Part shown: positions 1 through 15,200 of the stretch, piece by piece
How positions within the stretch are numbered: position 1 is the first letter of the stretch
Layout of the letters: every line of letters begins with the position of its first letter
NCBI RefSeq assembly: GCF_032884065.1
Contig: NC_088866.1
Span: 30,711,161 to 30,775,160 of the forward strand
Direction of reading: 5' to 3'
Source of the DNA: Artemia franciscana
Taxonomy: Eukaryota; Arthropoda; Branchiopoda; Anostraca; Artemiidae
DNA: 64,000 nucleotides
Translations under genes and position numbers: made by a program
The notes under the pieces: generated by a model
Seen by the model: only the letters and a program-made list of their open reading frames with translations
What the model was told of the DNA's origin: nothing
Databases searched by the model: none

Positions 1-299
1 TAGTAGTAAAAGTACTTGTGTAGCATTAGAAGCAGAAGTAGTTATAGTAGCAATAGCAATAGCATGCAGACATTGCCTTTTTGGTCAAATCATCGTCTTT
101 CTTATAATTTTCTAAAAATTCTAAATTAATATACTATTTTCTGAGCTACACCGTTTGACAATCCATATATACACAACATGTTTATATATAGTTCAACTCT
201 CCCCTCATTCACTGAATGACTCATGTTAGTGCCCTTCGTATTTGGGAAAGCAGAAGTCAAACAAGCATCCTTTTCTCAAATACAAATATTATATATAAA

Positions 300-2283
300 C
301 AATAAACTAATTGTATAACTTACATCCCTTGCCCTGAGGCCTCGGGGGCTGGGGGTCACATCAGCAAACGCATAATTACTGAACCTTTCAACAATGCTAA
401 AACAACTGATGTCTCAAAACTTTGTTAGATGTTTGTTCTGGGAAATGATGGGAGTGGGGGGAGGTGACTGCTCTCAAATCAATTTGACTCTTAAAAAGGG
501 CACTATAACTTCCCATTTAAAATCAAACGAAACCGATCTGAATTTAATGCGACCACCCATTCTCCTTTCGTGCCTCAGGGCAAAACTTAAAGCCCTTGTC
601 CTGGGGTTCGGGGGGGTTGTTTTAACCCGGTTTGCATTATTTTATGATCTTTGGACTATTTTAAACAAAATTGCCCTTGCACAATTTCAATCAGATGCAA
701 TTGGTGAAAAGAGAGGTAGTTTGGGGGGGGGGCTGGTATATCTCCATCACCTTTGGTTCTTAAAATGGAACTAGAGCTTCTAATTTCAACCTCATGAGTC
801 ACTTTTAAATATCATACAACCATCCCTTCGACAAGAAACTTAAATACCCCAAGGGCATAATTTACAACCATCGCTCTCAGGCTCTGGTGGTTTGTATCAG
901 CCCTAAAAGACTTATTATATGACCTTTGGGCTATTTTGAATAAAAGGACAGTCTCCAAATTTCTATTGGATGCATATTGGGATAACGTTACATATGTGTG
1001 TGTGTGGGGGGGGGGGTAACTGCGCTCTGATCATTTTGACTCTTAAAACGGCACTAGAACTTCTGATTACCAATGAAATGAGTCTACTCCAAAGCCCATA
1101 CAACCACACTTTATATAGGAGACTTATATGCCCCTAGGTTATAACTTACAACCCTTGCCCTGAGAGCTGTAGGGGGAGGGAGTCTTCCTCAAATAAATAA
1201 TTTCGGGAACCTTCAATTATGGTGAGCGAAATTGCTATATCCGAATTTTTATTGGAGATATTAATGGAATTGATGATCATGGAAGGGGGCCTGGTTACTC
1301 TCAAATCACTTTGACTCTTAATAAGGGCACAATAACTTTCAATTTCAAATCAAATGAGCCCCGTCTGAGGTTTATATGACTGTCCATTCCATAAAAACCT
1401 TATATGATCTCATGGCATAACTAAAAACCTATCTCCAGGGCAGTGGGGGGTTGTGTTAACCTTAGAGACATTATTGTATGTTCTTTGGACCATTTTGAAC
1501 AAAATTGCAATCTTATAATTTCAATCAGATGCGCATGGTGAAAAGTGGGGTTTTCGGGGAGGGGGGAACTAAATACCCTTCATCACTTTTGACTCTTAAA
1601 AAGGAACTAGAACTTCTAATTTCCAACCAAATCAGCACTTTATAAAGTTAAGCAACAATCTCTCCCATAAAAACCTTAAACACCCCATAGTATAACTTAC
1701 AATCCTCGCCCCCAGGCTCTGTTGGTTTGTATCAGCCCCGAGAACCTTGTTATATAATCTTTGGACTATTTTGAACAAAAAGACCATCTCAAAATTCTAT
1801 TGAATGTATTTTGGGAAAACACAACGCGTCTGGGGGCAGGGTATTTAGGTTAGCCTTTCAGAGAATGTTGAGCGAAATAAAAACATGATATTTGTATACG
1901 ATCACCCCTGGAAAAAAAAACACACATCCGTGATCTTCCTTTTGGTAAAAAAATACAAAATTTCACATTTTCGCACATAGGAGCTTGCAAGATGTACAGT
2001 AAGGTTTTCTGATACGCTGAATCTGATGGTTTAATTTTTGTTAAGACTCTATGACTTTTAGAGGATGTTTGTTCCTTTTTGCGAAAATCACACAAATTTT
2101 CTTGGGCTCGTAGCCTTCAATGGGTAAAACTAAACTTTACGAAACTTATACATTTGAAATCAGCGCAATAGGCCGATTGTTTCGACACGTCTATTGGCAT
2201 CAAAATTCCGTTTTTTAGAGTTTTGGTTATTATTGAGCCGGGTGGCTCCCTAATCACAGTTTGCCATCATGAACTGTTTGATA
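300..2283 (+). mobile_element. Decayed foldback-family element with about six 275-bp tandem modules
   Basis: Recurrent phrases such as AACTTACAACCCTTGCCCTGAG recur near 318, 590, 863, 1141, 1411 and 1693, giving a period of about 275 bp. Each module also has a G-run and a 'TTTGACTCTTAAAAAGGGCAC' block. The same module occurs once in each arm of the foldback family (for example 62575-62830). The stretch from about 1880 to 2283 matches that family's terminal part, ending in a degenerate hairpin before TTTGATA. The short open frames here are not genes. The first 70 bases of the window are a decayed TAG-type microsatellite. Confidence 0.6.
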
Positions 2284-2930
2284 TACTATATGTAGACAAT
2301 GAATGAATTGCCTAACATACAGCCCTTCGTCTGAGGACTTTTGATGGGGGGGGGAGTTCTCAAAGGAATGGTTACTGGACCCTTCAACAATGCTGAAGAA
2401 AATATATGTCTCAAAAATTGTACTGGGGTCTTGTTTTGGGAAATGGTGAGTGTCAGGGGGAGGGGGAGCCCTCCAATCCCTATTGAATCTTATAAAAGTC
2501 ACCACAACTTCTAATTTTTGATCAAATGAGCCCCATCCGAAATTTATACGACTACCCATTCCACAAGACTATAAATATCCCTAAAGCATAATTTAAAACC
2601 CTTGCTTCTTGGCTATGGTTGGTTTTGTTAACCTCGGAGGCATTGTTATATTGTCTTAAGACTATTTTGAAGACAATGGCTATTTCAGAATTTGTATTGC
2701 ATGAACCTGGAGAAAAGATGGTCTAGATATTGCTAGTTACCCTCTTAGAGGGTTTTCATCCCCAAAGACACAAGTGTTGAACCTTCCAACTATGCTGAAC
2801 AAAATGGCTATTTCAGAATTTTTATAGGATGAATTTGAGTAAATTATGGGCGTGGAGGGCCTAGTCAGTCTCCAATCACTATTGACTATTAAAAAGGGTG
2901 CTAGGGCTAATATGCTGCCTATGATTTCGG
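2284..2930. repeat. Further decayed modules of the same family
   Basis: Beyond the hairpin end at 2283 at least two more modules can be recognised (CTTGCTTCTTGG near 2600, TTGACTATTAAAAAGGG near 2882). They are too diverged to place exact edges. Confidence 0.4.
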
Positions 2931-3432
2931 TTTGCAGATACACTTGTATGATGATGGTTATGACTGCTATTATTATTTATTGTGCACCATATCTTCTATT
3001 GTGACAAGAACTGCCAGCGATCGGATTGACCGTATAAAGTGTTTGACAATAAAATTGTTTGAGTATGAGCTAACAATTATACTCCAGAAGAAGAAAACTA
3101 AAACTACAAGAAATTAGTGTTAAAAGGTTGCATCCACACCAAATTGTTTCCAATTATTTTTTCCGAATACTACGTTTTTCTAAATTTTGCTAGATATCCG
3201 TTACAGATAGAAAAATTACTGTTTCAAGCTTTCATTTTTCTAGTTTAAAAAGATTAGGTATTAAACATCGATTCTCATTGGTAAATCGAATATTTTAAGT
3301 TTGAAAGTCGAACAATGTTAAACTCAATAAATTATGAACGGTTCACAAAATTGGTGCTGTAGTCGTGCGTAATTTTGATTTTATCGACAGGTGTGACTAT
3401 AATCTTGCATGAACATGAGGTTGCCTTTAAAA

Positions 3433-3930
3433 ATACTACTGCTACTAACAATTCACCACAGCACTAATCCACATGAGGCCAACACAGCTACTCACGTTCC
3501 TCCTCCATCTCAATCTATTAAAAGCTTTCTTCATTATACCCTCCAAGGAAATTCCCATACACTTTAAATTTTTCTTTATGACACCCTCCCACCCCAACCA
3601 CGGACGACCTGCTTTCCGTATAACCCTAGACTGTTGGCTGAAAAGGACAATCTTCGGCATTTTGTCATCTATCATCCGCCGAACGTGCCCTAGCCGTCTC
3701 AACCTTGGCCATTAAAAACGCTACTGTTTACCTTTTTACAAAGAATAAAGATCCTTCATAGCCATCGGTGACGCACAAGGTGGTAAATCAACGCTCCAGT
3801 TGCATTTTTGTCTATTTTGTTTTACACGGTCAAATAGCAAGGCAGTCACCCAGCCTTGCGGCAGCAATGGTCAAACCCAAGCCCAGTGTTACCAAGCAAA
3901 GCATCTAATCGGCTGTGCTACCATAATTTG
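3433..3930 (-). mobile_element. tRNA-derived SINE with an RTE-LINE-like 3' tail
   Basis: Read on the minus strand, the head (about 3930-3850) has an A-box-like TAGCACAGCCGATTAG and a B-box-like GGGTTTGACC. After an unrelated body, the 3' part (about 3715-3440) matches the end of RTE-type LINE proteins in one frame (LGHVRRM, then MPKIVLF and RKAGRP, then an L-WRR block). The end runs into TAG-type triplets. A SINE that borrows the 3' end of a partner LINE is the usual arrangement. A related but 5'-truncated copy lies at 18337. Confidence 0.6.
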
Positions 3931-6223
3931 ACACTTTTTACACTTAGAAAATAACACTAAATCTTTTTTTTTGTTCTGTTTCTATATTAATCTCAATCGT
4001 GTCTTTCTGAAGGAAAGCATTCAAAAAAGATTATTCTGTTACAGACCATTCAAGAACCTTAGAAATAGTTGTTTTTTTCACCGTGTAAATAAATTCCTGC
4101 CTCTTTAAAAAGTTCTAATCTGATTTAAACTAACGGATTATAGAGCGGTCACTTTAACGTCTCTCTATTTTCTTTTTCTGTTATTCTGAACTTATTTTCA
4201 CCTTTTTAGCTTTTATGCAATGAGAGAATTTTCATATGTCTGAGGCTACCTTTTTCCTTTTGTATTCATGTCCTCTTTCCGCTTTATTCTTTTTTTAATT
4301 CCGCAATTTATGTTTTGATACCATGGGTAGTAAAAAAATAATTTAATTATAAAATTGTCATCTAAACATAAAGGGGCTCTTTTGAGAGCTCCTTTTTGAG
4401 GAGCTCTGTTTTTGAAGAGTTTTTGAGAAATTCTGCATTTACTTTTTAGCCAAAAGTAAATACAGAATCTAGAATTTGAAGCAGTCAGGTATTCCCGCAA
4501 ATGTAATCGAACAAAAGCTACATTGAGTAAAAACTAAAAACCTAAAACAAACAGAAATTATAATAGCCAATGAATTTGAACTTAAACAAATATAAATTAT
4601 AATAATTAGTTCAGTGTGGCTAAAGCCCCCAACCCCCGTTCAAGACCAAAGAACTATTTGCACTTTGAAAAAACTATAATATTTATAAGTTATTAAAAAA
4701 AAAGCCAATTGATTCTTCTGCAAATTTGGAATGTATTAAACAGTAAAGAAAACAAAGTGCTTCTAAAAAGGTAAAATACAAAGAATGGGTCACTTAATAA
4801 ATTCTAGATTTGGCCGTCTTTTTCAAGAAGTATCTTAGATTGTTGTCAAATTGAATATTTTTATTAAATCAAAGGTTGTTGAAAGAAATATAGTAATTTT
4901 TTGAACAATAGCTGTCAGGATATTGATTTAATGTGCTTGCCGGTGGTCACTATATATTTTCATATGTATCCAACATCCATACTTAAAAAAATAACCTGTC
5001 GTGCGTACTAAAGTCGGCTGTTTCGAACTTAAGGCTATAGTATGAGATGTTTTAATTCGTAATATTTATGGCCCTTGGTCAATGGAAACAGACACCAAAC
5101 GTCAGGAAAATGGAAATACAGTCGCATACAGTAAGAAACTGGAAATATATCAGACATCCAGTTAGAAGAACTGTTGAACCCAAATAAGTACTGAAACTGT
5201 AAAAAGAGTATGCTCGATATTAAACGATGAAAAGGTTGTTAATTATGAAAATGATCATGAAACGAATAATCTAACGTCACTCGATACTAATAAAAAAAGA
5301 CAATATTACATTTAAAGAAAAGGATCTTAACCTAAGTTAATCAAATATGTGCTACAAAATGAAAATATCTCATCTCTACCATGATGCACTGACGGTGAGC
5401 AGGCTATGTACGGAAAATTAGCAGTGAGGCTACGAAAATTTTTGACGAAATCCATATGCTTTGTGGACACACTACAGGAAGGATTTCTTAGTTAAGAGTA
5501 TAAATTCAGAAAAACATAAAAAAGAATTACATAAAAAGTAAGAAAAATATGAAAAAAGATCTTAAAACTTGAGGTTACTTTACAGCACTTTGTTTATGCT
5601 TCTTTTTCTCGGTAATTTTTAAGCGCTTAAAATGAACAATCAAAAGGACCCTAGCATTACATAATATATTTTCTCATCAGTAGCTGCTGAATGAGTTTCC
5701 ATCAATAAGCAGTTGCCATATTTAAAACCTTTCATATAATTATTGATTTGTTTCGGCTAGCTAACCAGCCGAAACCTTTTATGAAAACCTTTAATTGAAA
5801 ACTTTTTATGACAATCTCATCACAGTCCTCAGACTATTGATCAGAGAAGAATGAAAAAATATTTTTGAAGTAAAATATTATAATAATAAAATAGAGTTCT
5901 AAGCTTTATTTAAAACCGTTTTCTGTTAAAAGATATGGAGTATTGGATTAAAATCATTCACCCTGTCAGTAGCATTTCATGGATGTGGATCAATTTTCGA
6001 CAGCCAGTATGATTGAACAGCCTTAGTAATTTTGGAAGCTATGATTGGAAGTACAATTGAAGCAGACCTTGCTGCTGGCAGGATGACTAAGGTCAATCAA
6101 GATGAAGCTCAAGAACTTAGATTGATTTACTAAGAAAACTGGCTAGTTTGGCAGTGGCTACGAAAATCCATTTTGCAAGGCTGACAACGGGGACAATCTA
6201 AGCATCAAATTTAAATCTGCAAG
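3931..6223. other. AT-rich region upstream of TMEM223, no gene seen
   Basis: I see no convincing coding exon, RNA gene or repeat of known type here. The stretch just before the TMEM223 start (about 5900-6223) is less AT-rich and may hold the 5' UTR and promoter, but no TATA or initiator can be singled out. Confidence 0.4.
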
Positions 6224-9200
6224 ATGCTTAATTTGATAAGAAGTTTGAAATCTGCCACATTGAATAAAAACATATTTAAAACCACCCTTTTATCTCGTTT
6301 CATAGTGAATGAACCTTCCAAAACGCTTGCCAAAGATGTTCTCATCTATAAAAATGACAACACTAGGTACTTCAGGATTATGAGTTTCTTTTGTATGTCT
6401 CAATATGTTTTCTGGAATTATATGGCCGTGTGTTTTCTGAGAATGAACGAAACTAAATTAAAAGACGATGTGAAAGATACTTCATGGCTGTATAAAATTA
6501 ATTTTGGAGAATCAAAGTGGAGATATCCATTAGGAATTTTGAGTATGGTTTTGGGTAAGTTGTAGAAAATTTATAGTTAGGCTAAATATAAAACGGTAGT
6601 TTTATGTTTTTTTGCAGATTCTAGATAATGGCAGATTGAATTTAGTAAATATATACATGAATCTATTGCTGACATAAGGATAAGGTGAATACACTATGCC
6701 TTTCTAAATATCCTACTATAGCCTAATTGTTTCACTTGTAAATGCCCAACTCGCCCTGTTGCTGTGATTGTCCTATTAGTGTCCATAATTAATCTATCTC
6801 TGTTGTGCATCTGTTTAAATTTTTTTCTATGGGAACAGGTTCCTTGACCTGGCAAAACCATATGAACCAGTCTAGGCTATTTTGGATTAAAAAATATTTT
6901 TAAATATTTCAAATATTGAATGTTAATTATACAATGGCTAATTGATTTGAATAAAAATGGAAGTAAAAATGAAAATGTTATTAATACAGTTATGATAGTC
7001 TACATAGGTTATTATAGAGTAAGAATTGTGTTGTTTTGGTGTTTGTTTTGGTTTTATACAAACCTATGTTCTAGCTGGAATAATTTACATGCTACACTTG
7101 AAATACTGCAAATGAGCATATGGGTTTGAGTCCTTGTATTGCTAGTTATTTGGTTTAGAAGAACAGTCAGTCACATGACTATTAGCTCAGAGTCAACCCA
7201 GGTGTAAATAGATATATGGAGAGATATAGGGAAGGTAAACAGGAAGTGTGTACAAAGCATAGGATGGCTGGCTCCACCCCCCATTGAACTTCCTGGCTGA
7301 AGGACCATGAAACAGAAATCAGCACCACTATTGGGGACTTTAAAGTTCAGTGTTGTATTTTGTACCTTACCCTTACTCTGCCAATGCCCCCCTGATGATA
7401 AATTTATACTTAAGAATATGGTTGCAAATGGAAGAAAACATGACAGTCTAATTAATAAAAACATATGACATATTATGAAGTAAGAATTTCAGCTGAAGTG
7501 TTTTGTAGACACCACAGGGCTTGTGCCAGATAGGACAGAGCTCTAGTATATTTGCAAAACTAAAACATTATGCTAAAAAACAAAATTCTTACAACAAAAC
7601 AATTCTTACAATAAAAAACAAGATTGTTGTGTTTCTTTGCATTGTTGTCTACATTTGTCAATCATTTCAAACTGTGTTTTTTTCTGATTCTTTTGAAACC
7701 ATGAAGGCAAAACTGAACTTGAAAAGTAAGGAATAGAGCTACACATTAAGTAACTCATCATAAGATGAAAAACAGCAAAAAAAAATGCTTTATTAGGGTT
7801 ATATAGGGACCATCAAGTGGAAGGGTAGGGTGCTCTGTCAGAAACACAAATTCTATTTATGGTAAGAGCATAAAATAACAAATCCAATAGAACTATATTT
7901 TATTTTATTAAGATTTTTCCCACTGTAGAGCTGCTGGTAACAGTCTAGAGTTACAGCTCTTCTGAAAGAAATATGTTAATAAAATGAAAGTAGTACCATC
8001 AAAAGAAATCCTTAGATAACTCCTAGCTCTGTAATTTAAGGTAATTTGCTTCTTTTTTTTTATTCTATGCTATTTTGAATATCATTACCTTAAATTGCAA
8101 TTGCCAGCAATAAGGAAAAGTCCTGTGAATGCTGGTCAATAATGATGGTGACTCAACTCTTTAGGTGCATCCTATACCATGAGCCAAGGTTTTCTGTACC
8201 AGTCTTTGTTAACTGTAGACTTGAAGGCTTCAACACTGGAAGACATTACAGTATTATGGGTTAGGGAGTTCCATAGGTTGACTGTGCAATTAGAAAAAAA
8301 AAATTATATCACAGCCTTGTGTTGGCACATTTTTGGTACAGCTTCAAGGTGTTCTCTAGTACTCAACAAACTTACTATCTAGAACAGGTTGGGAATAACA
8401 CTCTGGTCATGTACTAACTTGTATGTCATTAATACATCCCCTTGCATATGTCTATATGTGAAAGATTTTAATTTGAGCTCATATAATTGGGTAGGATATG
8501 GAAGAAGATGAAATCTGTTTGTGCATTTAGTTACACATTCCTGTGCTGATTCCAGAGTTGATATCTCATCCTTATTGACTGGAGTAGCAATACCCATCCC
8601 AAGTTCTAAGTTTGGTCTGATCATGCTTTTTAAGAGCTTGGTGACCACAGCTAGAGTTCTGCTATACAATTTTCTTTTTATTAAACAAAGAATTTGGCTG
8701 GCACTCTCTACTACAAACTGTGTGTTAAAACTAAACTTAAGCTTTTTGTCAACCAAGACTCCCAGATCTTTCTTGCTAGGACTACATAGGAGTGGCTGTT
8801 TTGAACCAGTGTAGGATGCCATAGCATACTGGCACAGAGGGTTATTTGTTCCAAGGTGAATAACTTTGCATTTCAGGGTATTAAATTTAAGCTGCCTGGA
8901 TCAGTCATGATTGATTTTCCAACAATGGACTTAACCCTCCTTGATGACTCCATAAATAGACCTTAAAGCATATTTCTCCATTACTAATAATGGTCATATG
9001 TCATAGGTTCTTTGTTAAAATGGGTTATCTATTGTTGCTTTGCTTCATACAATCTAGTTCTGTCTGGGATTTTTTACAATATTTAACAAAATATTATTTG
9101 AAATGGTTTAAAAAGTGAATTATATTGGATGGAAACGTGATAATCTGATTTTTAAGAATATCCTGCATATTATAAAGTATGTATTTCATTGTTGTATGGC

Positions 9201-12200
9201 ATTTTTTTTTAGTTTTTTTTCTTCTTCATCTTAGGGCTATATTAGGGAGATGGGATCATTAGGGGGGGGGGGGGGGTAGGGTGCATTGTCAGATAAGCAA
9301 CCATGACATTTTGAAATAGTATTAAATGGCACTGCTATTATTTTAGTAATATTTTTCCTTTAAAAGAACAGTTACTCTAGACTAGCACCAAGCTGCCTAA
9401 CTAGAATGTTTAATAAGATTTTTTTTTTCTGTTGTAGATGTTAGTTAAGATAGATAGGGCTTTATTTAAAGCTTTGATGCTTCTAGTCCCAAGTATTTTT
9501 GCTGCTCTGTTTTGCAAGATTCTTAGGGAAATCCCCAAAAACTCAGTGATAGCAGAAGCCCTTAATAGAACACAACTGATAAGCTAAAAATAATGAAAGA
9601 GAGAGATGATACCAAACTTTCAGCTGCCAATCTTATGAGATATCTGACAGTTTTCAAGTGGTCATAGAATTCCTGTGTTGTTTTAAAATCACTTTTCTGT
9701 GAATAGGCTGCACAGTAGTGGAGTGCACCTGGAATTTTGAAAATAAATCACATCAGTCCAGTTTTTGTTTATAAAAACTCATTCAGTGATAATTTACTGT
9801 GCCCCTAAACCTGGGCATAGTTGGCCAATGGGTAAATCATTTGGCCTGAAGATAGGGGAATGAAAGTTTTAGGAATAAATCAAAAACCACGGTTTTGGCC
9901 ATGAAAGGTCTTTTGAAGTGCATCCCTCCTTCTCCAAAAGGCACTTGCCTTTGTTGATTTTGAACAAATTTTGGTTTATCAATCAGTCAGCATCTTTAGT
10001 GCCCAAAAATCACACAAGGTTTCAATATGTAGTAGGCAAGAAGACAAAAAAAAAAAAAAGAAAAAAAAGAAGAACACACAAAGAAAACTATGCTACCAAG
10101 AATGGATTCAAATATTTCTACTAACACATAGCAGGATAGAGGCTGCTTGTACTATCAAGCCTAGAAAAATAGCAACTGTAATGCTGCTCAGTCACAGTTA
10201 GCAGAAATCTTTGCCATGATTATCAAAGGAAAATGTTCAGAAATACACTTAATTATTGAAAAAAAAGCAAAACCGTTTGATTCCCCAATTGACACTGTTT
10301 CCAAAAATTATATTTTTTTTCACTCTGACAATAACCACTCCCTTTCATTGGCCCCATATAGCCCTTTGGTGTATACACAAACTAAAAACAAAGCACTAAC
10401 ATCAAAATCCTTACTTTATACAATGCAGTATGTTTTTATTCATCAAATTATCACATTTCCTTCCATTTTTATCCACACTTTTTAAATAATTTAACTACCC
10501 AACTGATTTGAATTCTGAAAAAATGGTGTTAGTAACTAAAATACATATACTATTTAAAGCTGTATCTGAGGCCATCAAATGAGAGAAGGCCTTGTCAGAG
10601 TTGTGAATACTATATTTAGGAAGAGTATCTGTTGGAAAATTAAACAGTTCTACTTTGTAACAGAGTTCTATTTTAAACTAAATTCAACTAAAATTAATTT
10701 TAAGAAAATTAAACAGTTCTATTTATAAAAAAAAGACCTTGATTTAGACTGTTACCCAAACTTGATTGCTTCAAGCCTTCTGGCTATTAAACTTTTGTCT
10801 TGTTGCAAGTATAAATGATAAAAAAGGGCATATAAAACAGGCCAATGGCTTGGCTATTCCTCAACTGAAGCTTGTTTCAAGCCTGCAATTTTGGAAATCT
10901 CTGATTCAAGCCTTCTGGCTGGCTATTAAACTTTTGTCTTGTTGCAAGTATGAATGATAAACCAAGGTTTGAACAGGCAATAGCTTGGCAAATCCTCGAC
11001 TAAAGTGTGTTTCAAGCCTGTAATTTTGAAAATCTCTGATTTTTAAGGTTTAAAAAAGGCATGCAAAACAGGCCAGTAGCTTGGCAAATCTTTGACTTAA
11101 GTTTGTTTCAAGCCTGAAATTTTGTAAATCTCTGATTCAAGCATATAAATCAGTAAATATACTTGAAACAAGCCAGTAGTTAGATACATCCTTGGCTCTA
11201 GCTTGTTTCAAGTCTGCAACATTGAAGATATATCTAAAACAGGTTGATTCAAGCTTGTTTTAGGCCTACAATTTTGAAAACATGCTTAAAAAAACTAATG
11301 GCAAGGTAAGTCTTTGATCCTAATACATAACTTGGTAATTGTAGTCTACCTGAACCAAGCCAATGCCTTGGCAAATCTTATATTCTGTATTCAAACATTA
11401 TATTCACCATCAAAATGCAGATTGGCAAAACAAGCCGATGGCTCAGTTTGATTCAAGCCTATTTCAAATCTACAAAATTAAAAATAGGTTTGCAAAACAA
11501 GCCAATAGAAAAAGAAATCCTTGATTCAAGCTTGTTTCAAGCCTGCAATTTATAAAACATACTTAAAGTCAATGGCAAGGCAGATTTTTTATTCAAGCCT
11601 GCAAATTGGTATATATGCTCAAAACAAGTCAATGGCTAGACAAATCTTTAATTTAAGCATGTTTCAGGTTCCTAACATTGAAAATATACATGAAACAGGC
11701 TGGCAAAAAAAACCAATGGTTCAGTAAATCTTTGACCCAAGCTTATTTCAACTCTGCAAAATTGAAAATACAATGGAAGCAGGCTTTCAAAACCAGCCAA
11801 TAGAAAAGAAATCTTTTGTTCAAAGCTGGTTTCATGCCTGCAACTTTGAAAATTATGCCAACTTGAAATAAGCTTGCACAACAAGCCAAATACGTTGGAC
11901 AGAAAATCAAAAAGTGTGTATTTATATTTAACTATTATAGGATTTTCAGATGTAATAAAAAGACTATAAACTAGATTTAAAACTTTCAAACTTGTAAAAA
12001 GCATAATGTAAACTTTAAAAGTAGTCAGTGCTTGGCATTTATTATTCATTAGAAGGAAAACTTACTAATTTTCACTTTTACCTATCAAAATGTTTATTGC
12101 GTAATTTTGCACAAACACTCTTAAAACTAGGGTCCCATAAAAAAATTAGGCATAGCAAAAAAAACTCAAATTATGCAATGCTAATGATTTGTTCTTAACC

Positions 12201-15200
12201 CTCCTCATATACAAAAATGACACTTTATGAATATAACGAAAAGTTAGAGAATACACTACATTACATACATGAAAATTTAACAACTATACAAGTGTAGAGT
12301 AAATAAAGGAAAAAAAACATTCAAGATGCAAAACATAAGAAAATGAAAGTTTTTATTAAAAATAGCAGATAAGACAGTGGAACAGACCAAGATCTTAATG
12401 GAGCATCATTAATTATTTAGAGCTTAATATTTGAACTGTTGCTGAGTATAGTGGAACTAAATTACTATTACAGAAAGATAAAGTAGTATTTTAAGATATC
12501 AATAATAGTTGATCATGATCCATTCTAAATCACTTATATTAAGAATACTACTAAGACGACCACAAAAAAGCACAGAATGGTCACAAAAGCTGGGTTATTG
12601 TCTAGATATAAATCGTCTTTGATAGTAGTTCTTGGCTACCACAATTTTCGAATAACCTAGCTTAAGTTTCTTTTTTTACATCATTAAGAACTTGAGACCA
12701 GGAAGAGCTAAGTGACCTGCAAACAGTGAGACCTAGTCATCAAAAAGAATTTACTTACGAAAAAGGGAAATGGTTGCAATCCAAAGGATTGGATTCAACA
12801 ACATCATCAAACACAAAATATTCACATTTATCAACATTAAGAAATAACATGTATTTTTAATAGAAGAGGCAACTGACTAGACAGAATGCAACAGGCAGGC
12901 ATACAAAACGATTCAAAGCTGCCAGTAATAGAACTTGACAAAATTCCAGAAGTAGCCGATACTGTAGCAGCACAACTTTTTGGCAGCTTTGCTTTGAGCA
13001 AAAAGTATTTTTACATGTACAATTTGCACAACAGTAACAAATGTAACTTAGTATAGCTTGCAGTTAGACATAGCAGTGGTTTTCTGAATATTATTAGGAT
13101 TGTAAACTAATTGAGTGGCAAGTCATATACTAGCCATATATGTCATACTTCATGATTTTAGACATGGTATTTTATCAAAAGCACTATATCATAATTACTT
13201 TAGTACTGCTAGTTGAGCATGGTATTTAAAGTCTAAAGTAAAGTCATAAGTTACCTTATGGATGGAGTTGTACAATCCGATTTTATATGTAGTTTGAAAA
13301 TAATGTATACCCAATTGCATGCTTAATACTCGTTGGTCACTATAACTGTTAAAAGCACCACTTAATGTTCTGGCAGAACAGTATTGATTGGCAGCCTGGC
13401 ACTATGTATCTGAAGCTGTGATGTTCAGAAGAACAATATTAATTGATCATCCCTAGTTGCATGTCCCTGACCTGGCCATTTTTCTTCAATTTGGGTTGAT
13501 ACCAATGCACAATTTGATTTTTAGGTGGGATTTGTGAGATGGTTGAGTTAACAATTTGGTTGACTAGGCTTTCTAACAGTTTGTTCTCAGTTTTCTAACA
13601 TATTTGTATGTTTAGTAGCATGTTATAAATACTTTTCTTACATTAGAAAGGAAAAGATAATAGCTCTAGAGTATAAAACCTTTCATTAAATGGTTTCTCA
13701 TCAATTTCAGATATATATATATTTTATCGTCTTCCTCTGTGCTTCAGTCAGTTGTATATCACATTAATAAAACGACCTGATTAATAAAAAGTCCAAGGCT
13801 GGTGTGCCAATTTCCTTGATTAGCTTTAAGTATGACTGGAAAATTCACCAAACTGGTAGTTGACTATTTTGATGTGAGGAGGGGGAGCTTGATGCCATCT
13901 TTATAATTCAGTTATTTCTTTTGCTAAAAAAAAACAAAACGTTGTTGCCAACACTTTGACCAACAAAAAAATTTTTGCAGATCATGAAATGGTTGAAGGA
14001 AATTACCAAAACAAAATGGCTGTTAAATTTTAAGCATAACTGTAAAAAGGTCCAAACATAGTTTTTTTTTAGTCTTTACATAAGAAAAAAAAATGTAAAA
14101 ATTAGAGTATATTTGATAAAAACATGACCTTTTATTATGTTGGATAGTCTATAAAGTGAGGAACAAGGGAATGCCTAGCATCATTCCCTGGTTTGAAAGT
14201 TTCCTGACCAGGAGAAAACAAGTAGTAAGAGTGAATGGCAAAAGCAATGAAACTTGAAACAATGAAGCAATCAATGTAGTCAGTGGCGTGCCGCAAGGAT
14301 CTGTACTTGGGTCTCTCCTTTTCAACATATACATAAACAACCTTATAGATGACATTGTTTCTAGAATCTTGTTTTATGCCAGCGAGATGATGCTATTTTG
14401 AGTTATTTCCACATTAGAAGCTCAAAGCATTCTACAAAAGGACCTGGAGGAAATTAAGAGGTGAGTGGCAACTTGGATGATGGAAATTGATGCCACAAAA
14501 TCTCACCTTATACAAATAGTCTCCACAGCAGTAAACACAACTTCTAAGTTCCTTGGAATTGCTCCAGCACCTAGCCTTGAAGAGCATTACTTTGGCATAA
14601 CTATTGATGCCAAGATGAGTTTTTCTAGCCGCTATGAAGCAGTCACTGGGAAGGCGTTGATTGTAGTTGGAATCCTGTGAAGACCTTTCAAGTTTCTCGA
14701 TAAGGAAATACTATTTACGCTGTACAAAACCTTGGCAAGACCAATCCTGGAGTATGAACATTGTGCTATCTGCTCTTTTTATGATAAGGACATTGACTCG
14801 GCAGAACACCTACAACGCAGATTGACAAAATCTTGGCCAACTTTATCTCACGTCTCTCATTAAGAACAGCTCCAGAAGCTCTAACCTACAACTTTGGCTT
14901 ACCATTTTTATTGTGGTGACACGAATGAAGCTACACGATTTGCAAAAGAACTTTTTACAATAGTATCTAATGACTACCAATATTGTACAGTTTAGTAGAT
15001 CAAGTTGTTGTAGCCATCAGTTGAAACTGCAAGGTGCATGCTTCTTCAAGGGCACTGGAAGATGGGCCTTTTCCAACCGGGTCATCAGAAAGTGAACCTT
15101 TTTGTTTTCAGGCACGCTTAAATATACTTCTAGTATTTAAGAAAAAATGAATAATAATAAACAGTCAAGTTATACTTCTGCCCCCTTTTTCTTCTTTTTT

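Noticed and set aside
394-774. 126-codon open frame
   Set aside because: It lies in the decayed 275-bp module array; no protein-like motif and the frame is not kept from module to module.
2932-3117. 61-codon frame with Tyr-rich stretch
   Set aside because: No splice context, no conserved motif and repetitive flanks.
7171-7464. 97-codon minus open frame
   Set aside because: It overlaps the SINE copy and reads antisense through it; no family resemblance.
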